Shown here: one piece after another, positions 8,342 through 13,583 of the stretch | Layout of the letters: every line of letters starts with the position of its first letter | Numbering within the stretch: the first letter of the stretch is position 1 | DNA from: Acetobacteraceae bacterium | GTDB taxonomy: Bacteria; Pseudomonadota; Alphaproteobacteria; Acetobacterales; Acetobacteraceae | Length of the DNA stretch: 13,583 nt | Direction: 5' to 3' | Assembly: GCA_003164305.1 (NCBI GenBank) | Contig: PLSZ01000142.1 | Span: 3,570-17,152 of the forward strand | Translations under genes and position numbers: made by a program | Notes under the pieces: model-generated | Databases searched by the model: none | Seen by the model: the letters and a program-made list of their open reading frames with translations, nothing else | What the model was told of the DNA's origin: nothing

Positions 8342-8683
8342 TTATACGGGCAACTTCACCGCCCCATCCGGGGTTCGTTCCAATGGCACGACGGAGACCA
8401 CGGCATCCATTGTCAATACTCCATGGATGTGTGGGAAAAGCTGTCCACCGCGCGAGGGCTCCCAGCGCACGGCATCGCCGAGCCGCGATAGGTCCACGGC
8501 CGCCAGCACAAGGCCGTTCACGCCGCTGAAGTGTTTGTCCCACGTCGCGGCGAGCTGAGAACCACACGACAAATGGATGTAGCCGTCGGCGACGTCCGCG
8601 GGCGAGCCTCGGAACAAGCCGTCGCTCCGCATCCGCTCCAGTTCCGTGGACGACATAATTTTGTACGCGATCCGATCCGGCAT
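8342..8683 (-). CDS. DUF952 domain-containing protein
   Basis: 113 residues, essentially the whole DUF952 domain. The recognisable blocks are YKI near the start (7-9), DGYIHLS at 33-39, and WEPSRGGQLFPHIHG at 74-88. The conserved histidines and arginine suggest a small ligand-binding or enzymatic pocket, but no function is established; structural links to ADP-ribosyltransferase-like folds have been proposed for relatives. The ATG is at 8681-8683, with AAGGTG just upstream. Such proteins are common as isolated genes, and this one has gaps of 186 and 260 bases on either side, so the context does not reveal a role. Confidence 0.87.
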   Translation of the reverse strand: MPDRIAYKIMSSTELERMRSDGLFRGSPADVADGYIHLSCGSQLAATWDKHFSGVNGLVLAAVDLSRLGDAVRWEPSRGGQLFPHIHGVLTMDAVVSVVPLERTPDGAVKLPV

Positions 8684-8869
8684 GGCACCTTGCTCATCTC
8701 TCTGTGGTTAGCGCTGGTGGACGCCCACGTGCGCGGACGCCCAGAGGGGTCTGAAGCGATGACGTCGGGCCAGCCAGCGGTTTCCATTCGGTCAGGCCGG
8801 CATCCCCATGATTTTTGGCGTGGCACCGGTGGTTCGAACAGCGTCGGCGGCGGCCCGGAGGCCAGACTT

Positions 8870-9562
8870 TCACTCCTCCAGCATCGCCACCGCGCGGATG
8901 GGACTTCCAGTGCCGCCCTTGATCTTCAACGGGAATCCGATGAACCGGAAGCGTCCCTTCCCAACCAGCCGTTCCAGGTTACACAACCCTTCCATGTGCG
9001 TGAAGCCGAGATCACGGCACACATGATGGACCTCGAAGTTATTCCGGCCCGGACGGCCGGGACTCGCGGCTTCCACACCGAACATTTTGATGCCCTTGTG
9101 TCCCAACCAGGTCGCCGACTCCTTGGTCAGGCCGGGGAAATCCGTGATATAGGCTTCGGTTCCGATGGTCCGATTGTAAAAATTCATGTGCAGCAGGACG
9201 GTATCGCCGGGCTTTATCTCGACGCCGGCGGCTTTTTCCGCCGCTTCCAGATCGGCGATCGAGATGTCGCTTTTCAATGGCTTGTGCGACAGGTCGAGGC
9301 AGACGGCCTCGGTGAAAAAATCCTCGAGCGGAAGCTCCGCGATAGACTTCGCGCCGGGACGGTCATCGAAATGCACGGGCGCGTCGACATGCGTGCCGGA
9401 ATGATCGCCCATGTTCAACGACAGGACGGCGGACGAGAATTCATAGCCGTCCGCGACACGCTTTTCACTGTGATCGGTGAACTGTGAAACGATCACCATC
9501 GGATGATTGGGCAATCGTTGCATCTTGTGATGGATCTCACGGCTCAGGTCGATGAGTTTCAT
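8870..9562 (-). CDS. Cyclase family protein (kynurenine formamidase-like metal hydrolase)
   Basis: 230 residues. The diagnostic cyclase motif HSGTHVDAPVHF lies at 54-65, giving metal ligands H54, H58 and D60 plus H64. It is preceded by IDLSREIHHKM near the N terminus, and FGVEAAS occurs near residue 170, also typical of the family. Relatives hydrolyse N-formylkynurenine, isatin or other cyclic or acyl amides, using zinc or manganese. The ATG at 9560-9562 is supported by AGGAG nine bases upstream; the open frame extends back to 9616 with no homology. It could work with the dioxygenase encoded upstream or independently; the 343-base gap argues against strict cotranscription. Calling it KynB would be over-specific. 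Confidence 0.88.
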   Translation of the reverse strand: MKLIDLSREIHHKMQRLPNHPMVIVSQFTDHSEKRVADGYEFSSAVLSLNMGDHSGTHVDAPVHFDDRPGAKSIAELPLEDFFTEAVCLDLSHKPLKSDISIADLEAAEKAAGVEIKPGDTVLLHMNFYNRTIGTEAYITDFPGLTKESATWLGHKGIKMFGVEAASPGRPGRNNFEVHHVCRDLGFTHMEGLCNLERLVGKGRFRFIGFPLKIKGGTGSPIRAVAMLEE

Positions 9563-9905
9563 GGTCGGGTTCTCCTGACAAGGTTCGCGCGGGTTGGGAC
9601 ACGGATGACCGGGCATAATCCGTCCCGGCGCAAACCAACGCGGGCTTCTCCTCGAGCGCCAACCTCCTGAGGTTTGCCTGCATCGGTCAGTGTGTCACCC
9701 AGCCGCCATCGACCAGCGGATCGTGGTCCTGGATCGCGTCGCCCTCGCGTTTTCCCGCCGCCGACTGTCATCCCCGCCCATGATGCTTCGGCAACGCGAC
9801 CAGATCGCCGTCGAGGATTCGCCGGAGGGTGTCTGGCCGCACGCCGGCGACGGCGTGCCGGTCGCCCTTCGACATCCGCGGCGTCCTCGAACGCGCGCGC
9901 GTGCC
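9563..9905. other. Gap of about 340 bases, no supported intact gene
   Basis: Lies between the dioxygenase stop and the cyclase start. On the minus strand a short frame ends PLVDGGWVTH then TGA (9687-9719), which looks like the C-terminal tail of a short-chain dehydrogenase (VDGGW is common there). The residues before it do not match the family. A 35-codon frame at about 9755-9862 with GAGGA upstream is also open but unrecognised. The cyclase promoter should lie here. Confidence 0.3.
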
Positions 9906-10970
9906 TCAGTCGGCTTCAAGCGGCGTCTTGAGTACTGTGTCGCGGGCGCGAATGCCACCGCGGTTGCCGACCTCGAGACCACCGTAGCGTGCGACATAAG
10001 CCTCAGGCAAAGGCCGCGCTTCTTCCGCCGCGATCCATAAACGCAACAAATGACGCTTGCGCTCCGGCTCCGGCCAGTCTTCGTAGGCGGTGCGATCGTG
10101 CAGAACGGTATGGTTATGCACGAACTGCATGTCGCCCACTTCCAGCGCCATGTCGAGGCGCAGATCCTGCTGCTCGGCGATACTGGTGAACAGATCAATC
10201 GCGTCCTGAGGATTGCGCGGCGCATCCGCATGCCGCGACGCGGAGCCTACGTTACGTCCAGTGAACGATACCGACAGCCTCCCTTCGTGTTCGTTGAAGA
10301 TCGGCATGGTAAACCACTCGCCTTCGCCGTCACGTATCTCGCCGCGGCGATCGAACACGATGGGCTGAAACAGACGCTCCGCCAGGTCGGGACGTCGTTT
10401 GGCCATTTCATTGTAGACGGACATGGAGCTGACCAGCGAGGAAAGTCCGCCCGACTTCGCGGTCGCCAGGCACATCAGTCCAACGATATCGCAGCCGTCG
10501 GTATGGTAAAACTGCCGCTCCGTGCTTTGCGACGCGCGTGCCTTGAAGTTGGTGGCCGCGACCAGTCCGACGTCCCGCACATGTCCCAGCAGATGACCTC
10601 GGGTGTTCTGCGAGACCAGGTTGCCCAGATGGCGGCCGATCCCCCAGAAGGTCGTGGCGTTGCGAGCGATCGGGTGCTCGCCGGTTGGGAAACCGCGGAT
10701 CAAAATGAAGCCCATCCCGTCCAGCAGATCGCGGCGAATGGCGTCGAGCGTCGCCGCGAACGTTGGCAGAGGGAAATCCTCTTTGGTCACGTCCGCCATG
10801 GCTTTGCCGGTCGTCATCGCCGCGTCCGTCGCGGCCTCGATCTCCGCGACGTCGCTGGCGGACAGCCGGTAGATCCATTTTTCCGGCTGTCGCGCGAGAT
10901 CAGCCCCTGTCCATGCCGATGGGCCAACCACGAGAGGACGCGGGAGCGGAAAAGTCATGCCATCATTCAT
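9906..10970 (-). CDS. TauD/TfdA family dioxygenase
   Basis: 354-residue Fe(II)/2-oxoglutarate-dependent oxygenase. The iron facial triad is visible as HTD (H156, D158 in QFYHTDGCD) and a distal histidine at H291 (HNHTVLHDR). The 2-oxoglutarate-binding arginine is probably R307 or R310 (RHLLRLW). GFILIRGFP at 87-95 matches the first core strand of the family. It is longer than TauD (about 283), mainly through an N-terminal region of about 80 residues, as in the clavaminate-synthase-like branch. Substrates of relatives range from taurine and aryloxyacetates to amino-acid derivatives. The ATG at 10968-10970 has AGGAG seven bases upstream and is preferred over the frame start at 11000. It stands alone, downstream of a repeat-containing gap. 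Confidence 0.9.
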   Translation of the reverse strand: MNDGMTFPLPRPLVVGPSAWTGADLARQPEKWIYRLSASDVAEIEAATDAAMTTGKAMADVTKEDFPLPTFAATLDAIRRDLLDGMGFILIRGFPTGEHPIARNATTFWGIGRHLGNLVSQNTRGHLLGHVRDVGLVAATNFKARASQSTERQFYHTDGCDIVGLMCLATAKSGGLSSLVSSMSVYNEMAKRRPDLAERLFQPIVFDRRGEIRDGEGEWFTMPIFNEHEGRLSVSFTGRNVGSASRHADAPRNPQDAIDLFTSIAEQQDLRLDMALEVGDMQFVHNHTVLHDRTAYEDWPEPERKRHLLRLWIAAEEARPLPEAYVARYGGLEVGNRGGIRARDTVLKTPLEAD

Positions 10971-11227
10971 CACAAGGCTCCTGGCTTCTGTTCGGGCCAA
11001 TCAAATCACGAACATGTCCACCCTCGTCGCCGCGTAGGCGCGATGCCGCCTTGTAATCCGGGGCTGATAACGATTGTCACCGACCGTGGATCACGAGGCA
11101 AGACCGGTCCGTCAATTTCGCTTCGGTCCAGGAGAGTGGATGGCAAGGTGTTTCTCGAGGTACGCGGCACAGCCGGCGGTGTGATACCAACCACCGAAAG
11201 AAATGACGTACCTGCCACCCGTCCGTC

Positions 11228-11252
11228 ATGCCAGGGGGCCTGACCCTGGCAT
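11228..11252. repeat. Palindromic intergenic repeat, type A
   Basis: Perfect 9-base stem atgccaggg (11228-11236) and ccctggcat (11244-11252) around a 7-base loop. The left edge plus flank, 11219-11236, recurs inverted at 13566-13583, so it belongs to an interspersed family rather than being a one-off hairpin. There is no T-run, so it is not a classical terminator. Confidence 0.75.
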
Positions 11253-11300
11253 CTCGTGGCGCAGGCCCCGTGCTCTCAGGTTGGGCACGTTTTCCGCGCA

Positions 11301-11332
11301 GGCCGATCCTCGGGTCGAGCCCGAGGATGACG
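11301..11332. repeat. Palindromic intergenic repeat, type B, copy 1
   Basis: A 9-base stem, atcctcggg (11306-11314) and cccgaggat (11320-11328), surrounds tcgag. The 32 bases at 11301-11332 are identical to 13480-13511, and 28 of them occur inverted at 13405-13432. Repeats of this form are common between genes in several alphaproteobacteria. Confidence 0.85.
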
Positions 11333-11386
11333 CTACGGGGGCGTCACGACCGACGGTCAATGTCAACGCTGGCCGGTGTGAGCGCG

Positions 11387-11551
11387 TCAACCGGAAACAT
11401 CCAGGTTTTTGCTACGACATCGATGCGTCGATCGGTCGATCGGGCGTACGATCCAATCAGAGGGCCTGACGGCGAGCGCCTGAGCCGTTTCGCGGCCGAT
11501 CCCGCTGGACCCGCCGGTGATCAACGCGACCCGTCCGATCAGATTGGTCAT
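11387..11551 (-). pseudogene. Short-chain dehydrogenase/reductase, 5' remnant
   Basis: The ATG at 11549-11551 overlaps the TGA of the small amidase-associated gene (ATGA), the hallmark of a coupled operon gene. The first 27 residues are a textbook SDR start: MTNLIGRVALITGG, then SSGIGRETAQALA, containing the TGxxxGIG cofactor motif and the first helix. After about 11471 the frame loses all family character and stops at 11387. The catalytic Ser-Tyr-Lys residues, expected over the next 150 codons, are absent. The gene has lost about 90 percent of its length, and the break is followed by palindromic repeats. It once was the third gene of the amidase operon. Confidence 0.8.
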
Positions 11552-11721
11552 CGAGGGATTGGTTTCGGTTTGAACACGCTCAACGGTTCCTCGGCATAGG
11601 AGCGTGGGGCATTCACCTGGGCGGCGGTGCGGTCGAGATCCTTCACCAGCGCCGCCAGCTTCGGCTGGTCCTCGGGCTTCACCGTCAGGCCGGCCGCTTG
11701 CATCCGATCTTCAAATGTCAT
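11548..11721 (-). CDS. Small AtzG/GatC-like protein accompanying the amidase
   Basis: 57 residues, starting MTFEDRMQAAGLTV and ending EEPLSVFKPKPIPR. It begins 15 bases after the amidase stop. GGGGAG at 11730-11735 is eight bases from the ATG at 11721 but only two from another in-frame ATG at 11727, so 11721 is preferred. The pattern (a helix ending in GLTVKPE, a second helix ending in DLDRTAAQV, then an acidic and proline-rich tail) resembles AtzG/DUF4089 proteins. Those are small partners of AtzE-type amidases and are related in shape to GatC. The coupling to the amidase gene supports a subunit or chaperone role. That it is coding is fairly sure; the family link is a motif judgement only. 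Confidence 0.7.
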   Translation of the reverse strand: MTFEDRMQAAGLTVKPEDQPKLAALVKDLDRTAAQVNAPRSYAEEPLSVFKPKPIPR

Positions 11722-11736
11722 GCTCATCGCTCCCCA

Positions 11737-13128
11737 TCAGGCCGCCGCCAAAGAAGGGCGAATTTTCCGGAATTCGGTGGCCTTTTCGAACGCGTCACCG
11801 GCCTTCAATACGAAATGATCCTCGAACGGCCGGCCGCCGATCTGCAGCGACGTGGGCAGGCCCGCGCTGGTGAAGCCGTTACAGATCGACAAGGCGGGAT
11901 AGCCCGTCAGATTGAACGGCCGCGTCAGCGAAGGGCCCACGGCGGAATCATAGTCTCCCAGAATGGGCGATACGATATGCCGCGTCGGTGTCATCAACAG
12001 ATCGGCGTCCACCAACGAGGCGGCGATGATCGCGCTCAGGCGCGCGCGTTCCCGGTGCGCGTTGACCAATGTCTCGCCCGAAACGAACGCGCCCACCATG
12101 ATGCGCAGCCGCCCACGCTCCCCATACAATTCCGGCGTTTCGCGCAGCCATTGGCCATGGATCGCGAACGCCTCGGCGGCGGTGATCAGTGACACGAGGT
12201 CGGTGATCAGCCCAAGTGGAGGAAGCGTGATGTCGGTCACCGTGGCGCCGAGGGAGCGGAACACGTCCAGCGCCGCGTTGAAGGCCGACAGAACCTCGGG
12301 CTCGCAGGTCAGATCGGTCTCGAAGAAATTCCGCGGCACGGCGATGCGGACACCGGCCAGGCCGCCGCCCAGGGACGCCGTGAAATCGGGCACCGGGACC
12401 GCGGCGCTGGCCGGATCCGACGGATCGTGCCGCGCCAGGACATTCATCATCAACGCGCAATCTTCCGCCGTCCAGCACATCGGGCCCGCGTGATCGAGCG
12501 AATAGGACAACGGCAGAATGCCCCTTCGGCTGAGAGAACCATAGGTCGGCTTGAGGCCGGCGATGCCGCACCAGGACGCGGGCCCGCGGATCGATCCTCC
12601 GGTGTCGGTCCCCATCGCCGCCGTCGCCAGACCGGCCGCCACCGCCGCGCCCGAGCCGGACGACGAACCGCCAGGATCGTGCGCCGTGTTCCATGGATTG
12701 CGCGCCGGCGGCCAGGGCAGGTCGAACGACGCGCCGCCGATCGCGAATTCCCAGGTCGCGAGCTTTCCCAACACGATCGCGCCGGCCTCGCGCAGCAGTG
12801 TGACGGTGGCGGCGTCCTCGGCGGGGATGTGATCTCTGAACAACGCGGAATGGCCGGTCGTGCGGACCCCGGCGGTGTTGTAAATGTCCTTGAGGCCAAT
12901 CGGAATGCCGTGCAGCGGGCCTTTCCATTGTCCCGCCGCGATCTCCCGCTCCGCCTGTTTCGCCGCCGCGAGCGCGGTTTCCTCAAGCACGACAAGAAAG
13001 CTGTCGAGCTGGCCGTCCAGCGCCTTGATCCGGCTCAGGAACGATTGGGTGAGCTCGACCGGAGACAGGGTTTTGGCGCGAATGGCGGCGGATGCCTCGG
13101 CGATGGTCATGAAGTGTGGCTCTGTCAT
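11737..13128 (-). CDS. Amidase, amidase-signature family
   Basis: 463 residues, intact. The Ser-cisSer-Lys triad can be placed: K80 in GIPIGLKD, S155 in the Gly/Ser-rich stretch DPGGSSSGSGAAVAAG (151-166), and S179 in TDTGGSIRGPAS. The last two are 24 residues apart, as expected. GLKPTYGSLSRRG follows at 191-203. The protein hydrolyses amides, carbamates or related C-N bonds. Length and the small AtzG-like partner suggest the AtzE/GatA-like branch, where activity depends on a small subunit; GatA of the tRNA amidotransferase is unlikely without gatB and gatC. The ATG at 13126-13128 has GAGGA seven bases upstream; the frame runs back to 13410, but that extension translates palindromic repeats. 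It is the first gene of a unit with the small protein and the SDR remnant. Confidence 0.92.
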   Translation of the reverse strand: MTEPHFMTIAEASAAIRAKTLSPVELTQSFLSRIKALDGQLDSFLVVLEETALAAAKQAEREIAAGQWKGPLHGIPIGLKDIYNTAGVRTTGHSALFRDHIPAEDAATVTLLREAGAIVLGKLATWEFAIGGASFDLPWPPARNPWNTAHDPGGSSSGSGAAVAAGLATAAMGTDTGGSIRGPASWCGIAGLKPTYGSLSRRGILPLSYSLDHAGPMCWTAEDCALMMNVLARHDPSDPASAAVPVPDFTASLGGGLAGVRIAVPRNFFETDLTCEPEVLSAFNAALDVFRSLGATVTDITLPPLGLITDLVSLITAAEAFAIHGQWLRETPELYGERGRLRIMVGAFVSGETLVNAHRERARLSAIIAASLVDADLLMTPTRHIVSPILGDYDSAVGPSLTRPFNLTGYPALSICNGFTSAGLPTSLQIGGRPFEDHFVLKAGDAFEKATEFRKIRPSLAAA

Positions 13129-13285
13129 GCCGGTGTCCTCGCGTGCGATGATTTCCACGGCGATGAATGCAAATCCGGGACCAGTGTCGCCTGGCCCGTA
13201 CCCCGTCATCCCGGGGCACGACCCCAGAGGCGCTAACATAAGTGCCGGCGAGGGCGAAAACCCGGGTCCGTGGCCGCTTACCGTC

Positions 13286-13308
13286 ATCACCGGGCTCGAC
13301 CCGGTGAT
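13286..13308. repeat. Palindromic intergenic repeat, type B variant
   Basis: The 9-base stem atcaccggg (13286-13294) and cccggtgat (13300-13308) surrounds ctcga. It has the same architecture as the type B copies, but compensating changes in both arms (acc/ggt instead of cct/agg) keep the pairing, which suggests the hairpin itself is what is maintained. Confidence 0.75.
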
Positions 13309-13404
13309 CCGTCGCGGCATGCACATTGTGTGGTGAGAGATGGCCCGGTCGAGCCGCATAGGCATCAGGTTAAGCCGCCGTGGAGGACAATGACCGCCTT
13401 TTCC

Positions 13405-13432
13405 CGTCATCCTCGGGCTCGACCCGAGGATC
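13405..13432. repeat. Palindromic intergenic repeat, type B, copy 2 (inverted)
   Basis: These 28 bases are the exact reverse complement of 13484-13511 and of the matching part of 11301-11332. Together with the next copy they form a large inverted repeat with a 51-base spacer. Confidence 0.85.
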
Positions 13433-13479
13433 TCTCGACCCCGCCAAGGACGCTAAAAGTCGGGCAAGGTGCCTGGGCC

Positions 13480-13511
13480 GGCCGATCCTCGGGTCGAGCC
13501 CGAGGATGACG
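13480..13511. repeat. Palindromic intergenic repeat, type B, copy 3
   Basis: Identical over 32 bases to 11301-11332 and followed by a similar cg(c/t)(a/t)cgggg flank, so the two copies share history slightly beyond the palindrome. Confidence 0.85.
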
Positions 13512-13565
13512 TTCGGGGGAAGGTCTTCCCTTCGCCAGCCTTATCTTGATGCCTATGGGGTCAGG

Positions 13566-13583
13566 CCCTGGCATGACGGACGG
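13566..13583. repeat. Palindromic intergenic repeat, type A, inverted half at window edge
   Basis: These 18 bases are the reverse complement of 11219-11236. The match continues inward as cctgaccc after a two-base length difference. The unit is cut by the end of the window, so its outer part cannot be judged. Confidence 0.75.

Larger units (their letters stand above)
10971..11386. other. Gap of about 416 bases with palindromic repeats, no gene
   Basis: The right half (11219-11332) holds two palindromic units listed separately. The left half (10971-11218) must contain the promoter of the dioxygenase gene, but I see no clear -35/-10 pair. A 70-codon minus-strand frame at 11006-11218 lacks homology and is not called. 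Confidence 0.35.
13129..13583. other. Gap of at least 455 bases filled with palindromic repeats, no gene
   Basis: Upstream region of the amidase operon. It holds four clear repeat copies (13286-13308, 13405-13432, 13480-13511, 13566-13583) plus a degenerate one near 13202-13230 (gtcatcccggggcacgaccc). Open frames here are translations of the repeats. The amidase promoter is expected within about 13140-13280, but no clear elements were seen. Confidence 0.6.

Noticed and set aside
8154..8567. Minus-strand frame of 137 codons near the DUF952 gene
   Set aside because: It overlaps the DUF952 gene in another register and has an arginine-rich, family-less translation.
8531..9487. Plus-strand open frame of 318 codons
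   Set aside because: It is antisense to the cyclase and the DUF952 gene; no family features.
10050..11243. Plus-strand open frame of 397 codons
   Set aside because: It is antisense to the dioxygenase, which shows the iron-binding triad, and it continues into a repeat. No motif is recognisable.
11228..11332. Rho-independent terminators
   Set aside because: Stems are strong, but no run of T follows on either strand, and the units are repeated at unrelated places in the window.
13129..13410. N-terminal extension of the amidase by 94 residues
   Set aside because: The added residues translate palindromic repeats, while the ATG at 13128 has a good ribosome binding site and the normal family N terminus.
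13286..13511. CRISPR array
   Set aside because: The repeats occur in both orientations, vary in sequence and have irregular spacing; there are no cas genes.
11219..13583. Composite transposon with terminal inverted repeats
   Set aside because: No transposase is present between the repeats, no target duplication is visible, and the units are self-complementary repeats of an interspersed type. Kept only as an observation on arrangement.

Overview
The window is a GC-rich stretch of accessory metabolic genes. Every gene I can support lies on the minus strand. Short palindromic intergenic repeats built on a GGGTCGAGCCC-like core and the codon usage suggest an alphaproteobacterium, perhaps Acetobacteraceae or another Rhodospirillales. 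That placement is inference; there is no rRNA or marker gene here.

Layout, in transcription order from the right end. Positions 13129-13583 carry no gene but hold a cluster of inverted repeats. Then comes an amidase (11737-13128), a 57-residue protein resembling the AtzG/GatC-like accessory subunits of amidases (11548-11721), and the first ~27 codons of a short-chain dehydrogenase that breaks off (11471-11551). These three are packed as one operon. After a repeat-bearing gap come a TauD/TfdA-type dioxygenase (9906-10970), a cyclase/kynurenine-formamidase-like metal hydrolase (8870-9562), a DUF952 protein (8342-8683), an FAD-dependent amine/amino-acid oxidase-like protein (6984-8081), a glyoxalase I-like protein (6228-6647) and an HpcH/HpaI-type aldolase (5256-6026). 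These are separated by gaps of roughly 190-340 bases, so they are not one tight operon.

Positions 4177-4943 are a scar. The start of a second amidase, already carrying a frameshift, is joined to the C-terminal part of a serine recombinase that lacks its catalytic serine domain. Left of it is an intact three-gene ABC importer operon: substrate-binding protein (2104-4032), OppB-like permease (1121-2107) and OppC-like permease (1-1119). The genes overlap or nearly touch. Its ATPases are not in the window and may lie beyond position 1.

Read together, this looks like a scavenging or catabolic island. It combines uptake of a peptide-like or other small organic solute, C-N bond hydrolysis, oxidation by a 2-oxoglutarate/Fe(II) enzyme and a flavoenzyme, and carbon-carbon cleavage by an aldolase. 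No single substrate can be named from the sequence. Signs of past rearrangement (chimeric pseudogene, truncated dehydrogenase, repeats on both sides of the amidase unit) are clear. I did not find a convincing new defence, mobile or regulatory system.
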